A stretch of DNA of 64,000 nt from Pomphorhynchus laevis (taxonomy: Eukaryota; Acanthocephala; Palaeacanthocephala; Echinorhynchida; Pomphorhynchidae). The translations under genes were made by a program, and so were the position numbers. The DNA lies in assembly GCA_012934845.2 (NCBI GenBank), contig WNNJ02001435.1, positions 1 through 64,000 of the forward strand, read 5' to 3'. The stretch's first letter is position 1; each line of letters starts with the position of its first letter. Below are positions 10,110 through 21,280 of the stretch, piece by piece. The notes below the pieces were generated by a model. The model saw nothing but the letters and a program-made list of their open reading frames with translations, searched no databases and was not told where the DNA came from.

Positions 10110-10370
10110 TATTGTAGAACAATAATTAATAAACAAAACAACATCTATGTATTTAATAATTATTGTAAAATTCAATAAAACTTCAGCGATATAAAATGTT
10201 ATCATTTTATTTAATTCCAATTTAATGATATTGAGTTGTGGAATAATAATTAATAAGCAAAGCAACATCTATGTATTTAATAATTATTGTAAAATTCAAT
10301 AAAAGCTTCAGCAATATAAAATATATTTTCATTTTATTTAATTTGAATTCAATGTTATTGAGTTGTTGAC
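10110..10370. repeat. Tandem duplication of a ~125-bp unit
   Basis: Two consecutive copies share CAACATCTATGTATTTAATA, ATTATTGTAAAATTCAATAA and a TATTGAGTTGT end. Non-coding. Confidence 0.8.
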
Positions 10371-10465
10371 AAATATTTATAAATACTTGGTACAAAGTAT
10401 TTTTGTATTTTAAATATCCGCAAAGTATAATTTTTCAAATTTATCAAAATATATATTTTAAATAG

Positions 10466-10603
10466 CATTTGGAAACGCGACTACGCTACTGTGATCGATT
10501 GAGTAACGAATTGGATATTCATTTACAAAGTCTTCCTGACTTATCAGATGTTGATCTTAGTCCTCTTCCAGCCGCCAAAGATCTATTCCCCTCTGCGAAG
10601 TAA
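10466..10603 (+). CDS. Terminal exon resembling the C-terminus of RPRD1A/B
   Basis: An acceptor-like TTTTAAATAG precedes an open frame of 45 codons and a TAA (10601-10603). The peptide contains HLQSLPDLSDVDLSPLPAAK, then DLFPSAK. Human RPRD1A/B (RNA polymerase II CTD-interacting regulators) end in a KELKSHIQSLPDLS...APLPSAGDLF motif, which this follows residue by residue with a shortened linker. A stop lies in frame just upstream of the acceptor, so an upstream exon is required. No CID-domain exon is recognisable in this window. It could be the true last exon of a plus-strand gene or an orphan exon left among repeats. The identification rests on a short match recalled from the family. Confidence 0.55.
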   Translation, partial: HLETRLRYCDRLSNELDIHLQSLPDLSDVDLSPLPAAKDLFPSAK

Positions 10604-11339
10604 AATTGAAATTTAATGCTAATAAATTCAAATATAATACACATGGTGCTATGAATATATGCCTTACCATTCTGCGATATATTCATAATATATTTCGGTG
10701 CCTACTGATAGACAAATTTACATTTCGATTACATTTTAAATTGTAAGCACTAAACTGCTTATTCTATTTTTATTTTATTATTTGCTTGTTTTTAAATGTA
10801 CGTTTATGTTTTATATTAAATTATTTAATGTATTTTAGGTTTGATTATTTTCAAACAAACCTTTAGCTAGATGAATATTCATACAAATAATATTTTAAAA
10901 CTGACATAGGTCAAAATTGCAATGGACATTTTCTTATTAATCAAGAAATTTGACTTCTCAAATTATTGATTTGTCAAATATCTTAAACGCTAAAATAAAA
11001 AATATTGTCAGGTCCACAACAACAAGGATTAACCGAACTGATATAATTACTAGTCATCTGGAAATAAATCATTTGTCTGTAGTCAAATAAAAACTATTCT
11101 ATCTAGTGACGTTCGCTATTTTTCTCAGTAAAGGATACTATGCGTTGTTTGCTAGAGTTTCTACGCTATATTATTGTTGTAATTTGCGCGTAATTCAAAT
11201 TTGTATCACCTGCTCTTAAACCCTTTGTAGCCGCATATAGCACACTGCTCGTTTTACGTGTTGTTACATATGAGCTAACATGTAAACTCATTATTCTGAA
11301 TGAAACTTTTGAATAATAATCAAGTATTTTGCTTCACGT

Positions 11340-11545
11340 GAGATTTGCGAAATGCTCAATATTATACTTGTATCATACACTATTACAGTATTAATTCCAT
11401 AAAAGAATATTTTGAACACAAAAGGAATAAATTTTTAGAATATAAATACGTACGATTTTAGTACGCTTTATACATATCTAGATTTAGCAGATATTAAAGA
11501 TGCATTAGAAAAATTAATTAATATTATATTAGGATTAGTATATTA
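11340..11545 (+). mobile_element. PLE family-1 RT fragment, diverged
   Basis: Related to 9290-9430 (TATTAATTC..AAAAGAAT..TTTGAACACAAAAG, then GCAGATATTAAAGA) but more diverged. Broken fossil. Confidence 0.6.
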
Positions 11546-11584
11546 ATCTTATAACTATAAAGCCAATATAACAATAAAATAAAC

Positions 11585-11814
11585 TATACCTAGTGCAACC
11601 CCAATGTACCAGCTATAAAGGGCTCGAGGCTTCCAACTCTGTCGTCAGTGAACAGCGCAAAACAATCCAGCAACAAGCAACAGCGGCCGCGAGAGATCGT
11701 GACGGGCAGGCTAGCAAACTTATTGAACATCGGAGACAATCGATAAATACGAAAACGTCGAGCAATGCTAGTTACAGAAAGAGAAAGCAAATAGGTCGAT
11801 GTCGCGACCATTAA
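11585..11814 (+). CDS. Unidentified basic, Gln/Arg-rich ORF in a GC-richer block
   Basis: The open frame begins after an acceptor-like ACTATACCTAG and runs to a TAA at 11812. The product is hydrophilic (EQRKTIQQQATAAARDRDGQ) and ends near a basic RKRKQIGRCRDH. Base composition is clearly richer in GC than its surroundings. It could be a terminal exon of a host gene or part of a LINE first ORF. No family is recognised. Confidence 0.25.
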
Positions 11815-11827
11815 TCGGCCCAACTTA

Positions 11828-12479
11828 TCCTTCACAACGTCTTAACCGCGATTGGCGGGCACTCCTCTGAATATGTTGTCGCGTTATGACGCCGAATTTT
11901 CAGACAACGAGGGCATCTCTTGCGCTGCCCGTATAGACGACGGACTGCATGAAGATTTACGCTGACATAATGAATTTTTGCATACTATTTATTAATATTT
12001 TTGCATATTATTAAGCAATTTTTTGTATAATTGATATTTATAGAATTGTCTTATATTGGAATCCAAAATTACATAAAAATCCAATAAAACCTAGGTTCAT
12101 ATTTAGTGCGTTTAAATGTACATTAAAACCACTTTATGTTTAAATAAATAAAATACTTAAAGTAATTAAAGCACACTAAGAAATATTGTAGGGTAATCGA
12201 AATTAATACTGGTATAAAATACTATTTCAGTATTAATTCTACAAAAGAATTTTTAGAACACAAAAGAATAAATTTTCAGAAAACAAATACGAACGATTTT
12301 TGTACGCTTTAAAAAATCTAGAATTAGCAGATATTAAAGAACCGTTAGAAAAATTAATTAATTTTATATTATGAAACAGATATACATAAATATGCTATAA
12401 TAACTATAACGACTATCTAACAAAAATTAAACCATCAGGTAAATATAGATATATGGATAAAATTGAATTATTAGAATCC
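11828..12479. repeat. Segmental duplication, copy 2
   Basis: The partner of 8889-9541, same orientation, about 2.9 kb downstream. The RPRD1-like exon lies between the copies. The PLE fragment inside it continues to about 12540, ahead of LINE D. Confidence 0.9.
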
Positions 12480-12568
12480 TCAAATATAATTAAATTTAAA
12501 AAACATTTTATTTAAAACGATTTTTAGATTTTTTTTTAGATAATTTAATAGATATATTTTATTACAAA

Positions 12569-15500
12569 TTAGAGTAAGTATAATGAATGATCAGATTCTA
12601 AATTCTCACCGATCGGCAAGGATTTTGTAAGCTCCGGCTTATTACTGTACTTTTTAGAGTTATTTCTTTGTGATCGCTGATATTCTTCGCTATCATGTTC
12701 ATGCGATCCATGAGCGTTGCTGTGACGCTTATCTTCCGATTCGGTTGATGTATTCGCGGCCGCGGTGGTGGCGGTTGTAATGAATTCGTTATTTCTTCGA
12801 ACCATGTTTGAGCAACTCTTCAAAATTGATGCGATATTACTACTTTTATTCGTAATTAAGTGATTGGTGGTATTTGTTGTCACTATCATTTGTACTGCCG
12901 CCGGTGCGTCGTCATGTTGATCATGCTCAACACCTTGAACATCAACAACATTGTCGGGTAGTATAAGATCATCACACATGTTGAGTAACTGATGAATGAT
13001 CAGGTTGAGATGATCATTACAATTGTCGGGTGTATGATCGGCAACACTAGATTGGCTGCAATTCATCGTGGAAATTCCGGTTTTACCATTGTCAATCATA
13101 GTTTCTTCTTGGTTACTACTCGATGATACAAAGAAAGGCGCAGCAGATTCGTCGGCACCGGGTTCGTTGATAGAACCAGAAGCAAATTTTGCAAATTCAT
13201 TCGATGGATTGCAATCAAGCCCATATTTAGGATCATATGATGTAAATGACATCATTGGTATTGTTGAATTGCTGTTAAGTATAAATGATGACGATTCAAA
13301 CTCCAATCCCTGTTGAGATGATCCTTTTAATTTTATCGTCAAGTTATCATTATCCTTGATTGGACAACAAATTAGATTGTTGTATTCGTTCATTTGATTA
13401 TTATTTATTTGCATATCATTACTAGCTAAGGGATGCATTGAACTCTGATGCAGCTCACCAAGTTGTTGGATCTTATTTATTTGATCGGTAACTTGTCCTG
13501 TCGGTGAATTAGCAGACATCAATAGATGACTTTCAGCATCAGTTGTAGTTGCACAATAAGTAAATATCATTTCTTTTTCGAAATCTGTTTGACCGTAGTC
13601 CGACGATTGCTTTCTAACTTTGGTAAGAGATTTGGCTACATCAGTATCGTCATTATCGTCTACATTAAGCTGGGAATGATGATGCTGAAAAACATCATTA
13701 GTAGCATCGAATGGAGTATCGTGCTTAGTGATATTGGCAGGAATGTCATCGTTACATTGAGACGCATGCTTGTTTATCGGTTCATTATCTGCGACTATCG
13801 TAGAAGTGGCGCTCACAGCATTATACTCAGTTTCAATTGATCTGGAGTTATATGTATCACAACGTCTAGTCATACAGGGTAGTCTTATCACATCACGAGT
13901 TCGGCTCAAAGCACAAGTGTCTGGCTCGAAGAGGCGTTTCCCGGGTTCACCTGTTTCCTGGTGTCCACCATCAAATGTGGATATTGGGATCTGATCAAGT
14001 GACGCTAGCATTGCTTTGGCGTTGCCTCTCATTATTGCAATAGAGATGCGCTGGTATAAATGCGTGATCGTCACGGCGTAAGTGACTCCGCTTGTCCGGC
14101 TCATGTTATTTGCAACCCGTTTGATGACCCTGTTTCCCTCTTCATTCCATCCCCCAAACGACTCCACTACAGCGGCTGAGAATATATACCCCGCTGCTTC
14201 GACCCTGCTCTTGTACTTTCGGTCTTTAAAGCGACGGTATGCCGTCTGTTGGGGGTGAGTGACTGCAAAGTCGATTGCATGGGGAGGATCCCCATAAAAT
14301 AGGATGTCTGCCGGCCGTTCACGTAGGTCCGGAATAATACCTCGCACTTCCAGAGCTACATCCATCCGGGCTGATTGTGCGGCTGCGAATACCACGTCAC
14401 GAATAGCATTATGCCGCAGTCCTTGATAACCCCCGTATTGGCATGTTAGCGAGTGTATGCCTTCCTTATCAGCTATGCGCATGCAGCGGCCGCATCTATA
14501 ATTCCTTTCGTGTAAAGGAATTCCAAGCCACATGCGGACTAGAATACAGAACTGTGGGGGTGTTAATTCCGTTCCAGATGCCGCATTTGGTACAGCGTTA
14601 AGCCAAGCCCCAGCTTTTGGACACGACACTGCATGTAGTCGGGCACGATCCATTTCGCTAGCTGATTTTATAAGCTGTGTCGAGGCGAGATTTTCAATCA
14701 GGCGTGAGGTTGATGATTGACCGCCATCCGTAGACGGTATGAAGTGAGATCCCATTGTAGTTCTAAGGGTGGCTAATGCCTCTGAATAGCCAGGAAAAAG
14801 TGTAGGATCCAGACTGTATTCTTCTCCTACCTGCATCACGCTATGTATAAATGCGCTCTGGACATGCGCCGCATTGCATCTTAGGCCAAATCCTCCCAGA
14901 CGGATTGGGAGTGTCATCTGTGATTTTGCTGCTTCGTGTAGTTGACACGCGCATATTTTCTGAAAGGCGCTGGCGATTTGTCTGTCGAATGACTGACAAA
15001 ACGTTTTTGTAATCCTTGGATCAACTGAACGGAGAAGGTGGTTTATCCTGGACGAGGAAGCGCAGTGTTTGAGTAGGAGGTATCCGACTTGAGGGTCTGG
15101 CAGCTTGGCTACTGCTTCAATTGTCTGGATTAGCGGTGGCAGAATTTCGTTTGTCAGGTGGGTTTCTATGAAGGACTCGTCACCGATGGGTATGCCTAAC
15201 AAGTGCATGTTTCCAGAGGTGTTCTCCGAAACCACCTCGGATAGTAGGGCCAAGCAAGAGCTAACGGCTTCAGGTGTGCCGATGACCTCTGTCTTTCGCC
15301 AATTTAGCTGCAATTTAATCGCCTTGAAACTCGTGTCTAGCCAGCCGAGTGCGGATGCGATTGCCGAAGGCGTCCCGCCGACTATGCCATCGTCCAGGTA
15401 CCACATGTTGAGGTTTATTCCAGGGATATGAGAAACGTGTTCAATCGTTTTCTTAATGGCCAACGCGAAGAGGAACGGGCCCAATGGATCACCCTGCTGG

Positions 15501-15815
15501 ACTCCTTCACATGAATTGAGAGGGTCCTGCGGGCCAAAACGAAGGGGTGCCTTGCACTTGTATGAAAAGTCAAACCATGGCAAGATCTCTGGGACGTTCT
15601 CTCGGACAGTTGCTCGTAAGTGCGCTCTGGACAATGAGTTGAAGGCGTTTGAAAGATCGATCTTTGCCCAGGCCCAGTTGTTGTCGTTGGCGTGAAGTTC
15701 GTGGATTCGTCGGATGTTGTGAACGATCCTTTCCACTGCGTTAGGGGTTGCTACTCCTAGTTGTGTTGGTTGTAGTAGACCAGCGAAACGTTTGCGGAGT
15801 TGGAGACATATTTTT
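12569..15815 (-). CDS. RLE-type LINE D: RT plus restriction-like endonuclease with a long acidic tail
   Basis: A long open frame (1055 codons from the first Met at 15736; open back to about 15815). RT motif A is AKIDLSNAFNSL (residues 24-35), motif B GVQQGDPLGPFLFALA (78-93) and motif C YLDD (113-116). A C-x2-C...H-x3-C finger lies near 414-432, followed by RHN, RPADILF (near 473) and AIDFAVTHP (near 490). Residues from about 580 to 1055 form a low-complexity tail rich in Asn, Asp, Ser, Thr and His with no recognised domain. The N-terminus and RT fingers are missing, so the copy is 5'-truncated as LINEs often are. The unbroken frame implies a recent insertion. It is a sister family of copies A, B and C. 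Confidence 0.85.
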
Positions 15816-15854
15816 AGATTTAAAGTTTACAAATCAGATCAGGTAACTGAGTCT

Positions 15855-15905
15855 ACAAAATAAGTTAGCTATAATTGGCTACTATGCCCTCCCATTGAAA
15901 CCTCT
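15855..15905 (-). mobile_element. Short PLE family-1 scrap (RT motif-B region)
   Basis: AGCTATAATTGGCTACTATG and CTCCCATTGAAAC match the GGNSSPIIADL-coding region of the PLEs at 40.7 and 26.97 kb. Confidence 0.55.
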
Positions 15906-16164
15906 ATCAGAAATACTGAAATTATGTATTATTGATACTACATTATAATGAAGAAGTATAAATTTACAATATATATTTACAAATATATATTACAAATATA
16001 TTTTTTAATTTACAATATATAAATCAACAAAATATTATTAAAAATAAATATAAAATGTTAAGCGAAATTTTTTTACTGATGTAAAATAAAAAATATGCTT
16101 ATTATTAGAATAAGATGCACTAGATAATTATATTAGATCAAAGGAAATACGTCATTAGCATTTT

Positions 16165-16235
16165 TTGCCCCGTTGCTTTGCTGGGTCGAGGAATCGGGGC
16201 CGAAGCCCGATAACAGCAGTTCTTTCTGATAGCTA
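16165..16235 (+). repeat. Recurrent stem-loop motif with CCGAAGCC core
   Basis: TTGCTGGGTCGAGGAATC..GGGGCCGAAGCCCGATAACAGCAG-type sequence. Reverse-complement relatives end the beta repeats at 34515-34563 and 40034-40090. The outer strands (CTGCTATG / CATAGCAG in the best copy) are complementary. It probably marks the terminus of one mobile-element family. Confidence 0.5.
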
Positions 16236-16254
16236 AGATTCGACAAAGAATAAT

Positions 16255-16350
16255 AACTATTATTATAATAGTCGTTATAATAACTATAACGACTATCTAA
16301 CAAAAATTAAACCATCAAGTAAATATAGATATATGGATAAAATTGAATTA
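16255..16350 (+). mobile_element. PLE family-1 scrap
   Basis: Identical in style to 9460-9541 (ACTATAACGACTATCTAACA, then ATATATGGATAAAATTGAAT). Confidence 0.6.
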
Positions 16351-16540
16351 ATTGAAGTTTTAAATATTAAATGTGTTAGCAAGAATATTTAACTCGTGTT
16401 AGCAATGAATATTCGTTATTGGGAATATTCACTATAGTGAATATTGATTGTATTCGGAAAAAGATATACATGTTTACATAAGATTTGAACATTTACAATT
16501 TTGTTAGCTCTATGTATCACTGTAACTCAGCCATCCCCGT

Positions 16541-16768
16541 TTAGTCGAAAGTAGGTAAATTGCTCACGAATGTATACTCCTGATATCCATTAAAATCATA
16601 CAGACAGTTGATATTGTGCAATATGAATACGTTCCCATTATTGCAAGAGATATATACAATACCAGAAATATCGATAAATATTCCATGCGTGATATACGAA
16701 GTTGTTCTGTTCAGTACAGGTACCAAACTGTGCACGGTAAAATCTTTTATTGTCAGAGGCTTTATTTC
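16541..16768 (-). CDS. Weak exon-like ORF, beta-propeller-like peptide
   Basis: The minus-strand frame ends in TAA at 16541. It contains HGIFIDISGIVYISCNNGN, spaced like a G-x-F-x-D-xx-G-xx-Y blade motif of NHL-type propellers. Splice sites are not clear. It might belong to the same minus-strand locus as 21281-22352, or be a decayed paralogue or chance. Confidence 0.2.
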   Translation of the reverse strand, partial: EIKPLTIKDFTVHSLVPVLNRTTSYITHGIFIDISGIVYISCNNGNVFILHNINCLYDFNGYQEYTFVSNLPTFD

Positions 16769-16899
16769 TTACCGACATTTCGTTCGTCGATTAAAAATTT
16801 GTGACTACCTCAAGTGCGAATTCATTTGTCGTATTTATTTTGGGTCATATTTGTCATATTTATTCTTATCAATCATAAGTAATTATTTTTAATGGCACT

Positions 16900-18000
16900 A
16901 CCGCTTTTATACATAAAATGCAAATAAGTTTGTCTGCCTTTAAACAAGTTGTTTTGTCATAGTTTTAGGGTCTTATTCTATATACAATTGAGTTTTCTCT
17001 ATTTAACGAAGAAAGATAAAGTTAAAAAATTTACAAGGAAATATTATATTTGAAACGGGCTTTAGAACACAATTTATTTTCGTTATTTTATATGATATTT
17101 TTAAATGTAATAATTATTGTTATTCACAACATGCCTTAGGTCTTTTTAGACAGATCAGAAATAAGAGAGAGGAAACAATAATGTTGATCATTCCCTTTGA
17201 TACCGCAATAAGCGCAACCTGTTGGTCGGATTCATTATCCAACTACGAACTTTTTGTTTGAATATATTATAGTTTGAGAGAGCACCAATTTCCTCTGGCA
17301 ACAAATTCCAAATATTTTAAATTCTGTTAGATAACTTCCACGATCTAGTCAACCCAACATGTAAACGTGACCACGCAAGCTTGACTGTCGAATACACACA
17401 AATCTATAAGAGTATCCTATCAATTCATGAATCGTCGCCCGAACGGATAAAAGGTCAAGTAAGACAAACCTAAGTCCATAGGAATTAGATCTAGCATAGT
17501 TGAATGCATATTATACGATTAGCCTTAGAGATCAATACACATACGAGATCCACGTCGCACATCTATCTCGAAAATTAGTAGTGTACATAAATATTTAAAA
17601 TCCTAGTTATAACTAAATATGATTATGAAACATATTAATTAAGCAACGTTAAATTTATGCGTGTATTTGGTTTCACCTCAATACAATATAATTATTGTAT
17701 ATCTGATAATATATCGTTATCTTCTTTGTGAAGCAATCACATTTGTATATTTTTACAATTATTCTAAGCAATTCATTAACCTACTGCTGTCTATCAACGA
17801 TAGAGTAAAATTAACAGACATTTAATTTCTAATTAGTCTTATAATTTATTAAAAGATTACTGTTATAATTTTTTAATGTACGGGCTGTGCTTGCTGACAC
17901 TCGGTGCGTTCTTTATCAAACTGCATTGCCTCACAATACATAAATCGCGATCAACTATAAGCCACCTATCTGTCTCAACATTCAAACAACACAGTAACCG
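16900..18000. other. AT-rich stretch without recognised genes
   Basis: All six frames are closed at short intervals. No repeat shared with the rest of the window was noticed. It is probably intergenic or intronic. Confidence 0.5.
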
Positions 18001-18559
18001 CGTCATCATATTATATTTTAATACAGAATCACGACTACATATGTGAATACGGTGTAGTCCATGAGATACAATGTGCTACGCTCAACTGTCATGCCGATAT
18101 TCTGATTTGGCTGTTAAAACAAATCCCTACAGGTTTTCTAGAACAAAAAGGGTACTGCTGCTTTTGTGCCACATCGTAGATAAAACTTTAAACAATTTTT
18201 CCTTGTTGCAAATTGATTTTACGGACATCAACTTAAAGATTGCCGAAATAAATGTCAACATTCATAGTCAACCACTTACTTAAAGCATTTCTCAACTAAA
18301 AAATGAAATTTAAGTACTCCGCAACAAAATTCGAAACGAATCCTCTTAATCACTTTTAACACCCTCCATCATTGATAATGTCGCCTTAAAAACTTTCAAA
18401 CAAATCGCAAAATTTGATATTATAGCAAATTTATTATTAATATATCAAATTTATTATTTGACACAACGACAATAATTCATTAGATCGTTACAATCTACAT
18501 CCACTACCTTAATGTATGATAAAGGCTCTTCCGATCCTCTAATTTCATAAAGTAGATTC

Positions 18560-19890
18560 TTGGCGTTCAAAAATTGTAATTATGAGAGGCTTACCATCAG
18601 GAAATAATGAAGCAGAGGTTCCTCCTTTACTGCGCGAACTCTGACTTGGTCCTGAGGAGGTTTGCAACGACAAATATAGACGAATACCATTTAAAACCAA
18701 AAGCGCCTCCTTATGACCCCATCTATAGTTCAAAGGGTTATTCAAGCTGTCACAAAGCTAAGATCAAACCCCTCCCGCACGCATGTATATGTCAACTATG
18801 ATTGTATAAAAGAAGATAGATAAATGAACTTTAATTCAGCCAACTCTGACTCACCACTCAAGATAACAATCCCAAAAGCACTGCGTTATAAGACAGACAC
18901 GTAGTATCACTGTCTGAAAATACACTATTAAGTTCATCTGAATGACTGTCAATGCACAACTTGCAGTCAAATAATTAATCCACGCCCACTAAAGTAAAAT
19001 ATAATCACACGCAAACAATTACAATCTCTATGTATCCAAACATTATTAAAAATCACTTAAATATTCATACTTTATTTCTCAGTCCGTTCATCACCAAACC
19101 TTGTATATTCCACTCGTCATCCTAAGCACATTTGGGGTTTAACACCTACCTCATGTAAATATACCATGCGAATCCTCAACTACAATGTTGAAGGAATTAA
19201 ATACTTACTATCTCTCTAAATCGCATTGTTCCTCTCATCCTTCAATGTAATTGTGCTAACTGAAACACTATCATGTACTCCTATCAACATCCTTGGCTTT
19301 CATTGCATCGAAATTCATGCAATCCTACAAGATTAGTAGACCTCCTAGTATATTACGAGGTTTACTAATATATTAGTAGACCCAAATATACAGATAAGTC
19401 TACGCCGACCAGTTATAATTACATGTGACTCTTAAGCTCATTATTCCTAACATAATACCCAAAAGTTTAAACTTATCTCCTCGTTATTGCACATCTGGAA
19501 TATCAATTCAATAATCTTCATCGGTTGATACCTACTACATCCATAATAGATACAGCAACATCAATCTCGTATTTGCTTCTATTCATGCTCAAGAGTTATC
19601 TCGGAAATTTCTCTTATCGTATCCAACACACGTTAATCAAACCAAAACCTCCCCAAACTCAGTCGTTAAGTTATGCAATCCAAGTTGAATATTACCAAAA
19701 TAGATTTGTTCTCTTACCTCTTATTACAAAACAACATTTCAGCTGACTATTCAACACTGGAACACATTGTCATCAGCGTGCACAATCCGTGACGACCGTT
19801 TCTTGAATTCATCATTAGTAATCCGTAATTCATCCGCTTTCAAGCTACAATTTATGCTATGTAATACCATCCAACATGAGATGATATCCA
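18560..19890 (+). mobile_element. Old LINE remnant with AP-endonuclease start
   Basis: Near 19168 the plus strand reads MRILNYNVEGIKYLLSL, then VIVLTETLS, the N-V-E-G and T-E-T signatures at the start of a LINE AP endonuclease. Further on, ADYSTLEHIVISVHNP fits later parts of such a domain. Upstream (18600-18800), VPPLLRELxLGPEEVCND may be ORF1. Many stops; an old copy. Confidence 0.4.
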
Positions 19891-19984
19891 TCCTTCTCAT
19901 TTAACTTCGAAGTTAAATGAGAAGTTAAATTGTAAGTCACACCTTCTAATTGACTTGACCATTAACGAAGGGAAACAAATAACA

Positions 19985-20326
19985 ATTAGCAATTTGAGAA
20001 GTTGGTGTAAACGCGTTATTAAGAAAGGATTGGTTTATAGAATTGATTGTTGCGATTGTGTGGAATTTTATGTAGGTTAAACCGGTCGAATGTTAAAGAC
20101 AAGAATAAAAGAACATCACGCTGCTCTGCATACGGCGGCTCACTCTGATGTTGCTTAACATTCCCTTTTAAGCGGACACACAATTAATTTTGATGAAGTT
20201 AAAGTCCTTGCTCATCGACAACAAACCTTCCAACGACAGATTCTTGAAGCACTGTTCATCCGCGATCTCAAGCCGAAGTTAAATGAGAAGGATGAATATC
20301 ATCTCATGTTGGGTGGTATTACATAG
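19985..20326 (+). mobile_element. PLE fragment: GIY-YIG endonuclease
   Basis: Translation reads KKGLVYRIDCCDCVEFYVG, then TGRMLKTRIKEHHAAL, GHTINFDEVKVLAH and ILEALFIRDLKPKLNEKDE. This covers the complete GIY-YIG order (GLVY...YVG...R..EH...E...KP.LN). The 5' part of the element is not present. A hammerhead-like core follows at 20422. Broken fossil. Confidence 0.8.
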
Positions 20327-20421
20327 CAGGGTTGACGATATTATCGCTCGTTTTCCTTGTTTTGACATTTTTTTTCTTTTTTATGTTGACGTGTACACTT
20401 TTGTGCCTTCATTTCAGATTG

Positions 20422-20450
20422 CTGAGGATGATGCTAGCTAGGCATCGAAA
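20422..20450 (+). ncRNA. Candidate hammerhead core downstream of PLE endonuclease
   Basis: CTGAGGA (20422-20428), T, GATGC (20430-20434), loop, GCATC (20442-20446), GAAA (20447-20450). The 5-bp stem II is perfect and both conserved boxes are exact. Stem III and a cleavage triplet are not obvious, so it may be a half-motif or rely on sequence beyond the fragment. Confidence 0.45.
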
Positions 20451-20459
20451 TATTCAATT

Positions 20460-21280
20460 AAATAAATTTTGCGTTGGTTTTGCCATCTTTCTTCTAATTT
20501 AAATACACCATTAAACTCACATATAACTCACACATAAAATAACTACACCATTGAGTAAATATCACATGATATATAATCAATCAGATATATTTATAATAAT
20601 ATATTAAAGTATTCAAAATGCATGTATTTGTCATCACTGTATAAAATGTATATAAAAGTATTTAGGTTTCAACAATATATTTGGCATTTCAACTTGTTCC
20701 TTACTGAAAAGTAAAATGTGCCGAAAAGGCAAAGTAGCCGGATGCTTTTATTGCAATAATTGCATTAGTGATCCAGGAATATTCTCAAGTATATATTGAG
20801 TGAAATATAAAGGCAATGTACTCGGTTTTGATGACTCATGCTTAATTCTTGATCGCATTTATTAAATCGAATATATGATTAAATATTAAAATGATTTAAA
20901 GTCGAGAATGATTCAAATTTGTTTCCAATATTTTGGTGACGCACAGGCTCACCATTTTCAAATAATCGTAATTAATTGAAATAGTGATAAGTTAAAATAA
21001 GAATTAAAATCAGTAAATAACAACTGTAATTAGTAAACGTTTTGATTCTGAAAGTGTTATTTACAAATTACAATCGTTTTTCTTAAAAATAGTGAGCCAT
21101 GCGTTACTGAGATGTTGGGAACGAATTAGATTAATAAACATGTCTTCTCGCCTATGAATCATTCGAATAACAGTTGGAAACATCCTTTTTTAAAATCTAA
21201 TATTAATTTAAATTAATTATTATCATAGCAAGAAAAGCAGACAGTGCATTTACACTTGCTAGTCATTAATCCAACATTGC
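20460..21280. other. AT-rich stretch without recognised genes
   Basis: No coding signal or shared repeat noticed. It probably contains the 3' UTR of the minus-strand gene that ends at 21281. Confidence 0.5.

Noticed and set aside
13068-15695. Several plus-strand ORFs opposite LINE D
   Set aside because: Antisense shadows of the 1055-codon LINE frame.
16608-16892. Plus-strand ORF of 94 codons
   Set aside because: Overlaps a more protein-like minus-strand frame; no recognisable motif.
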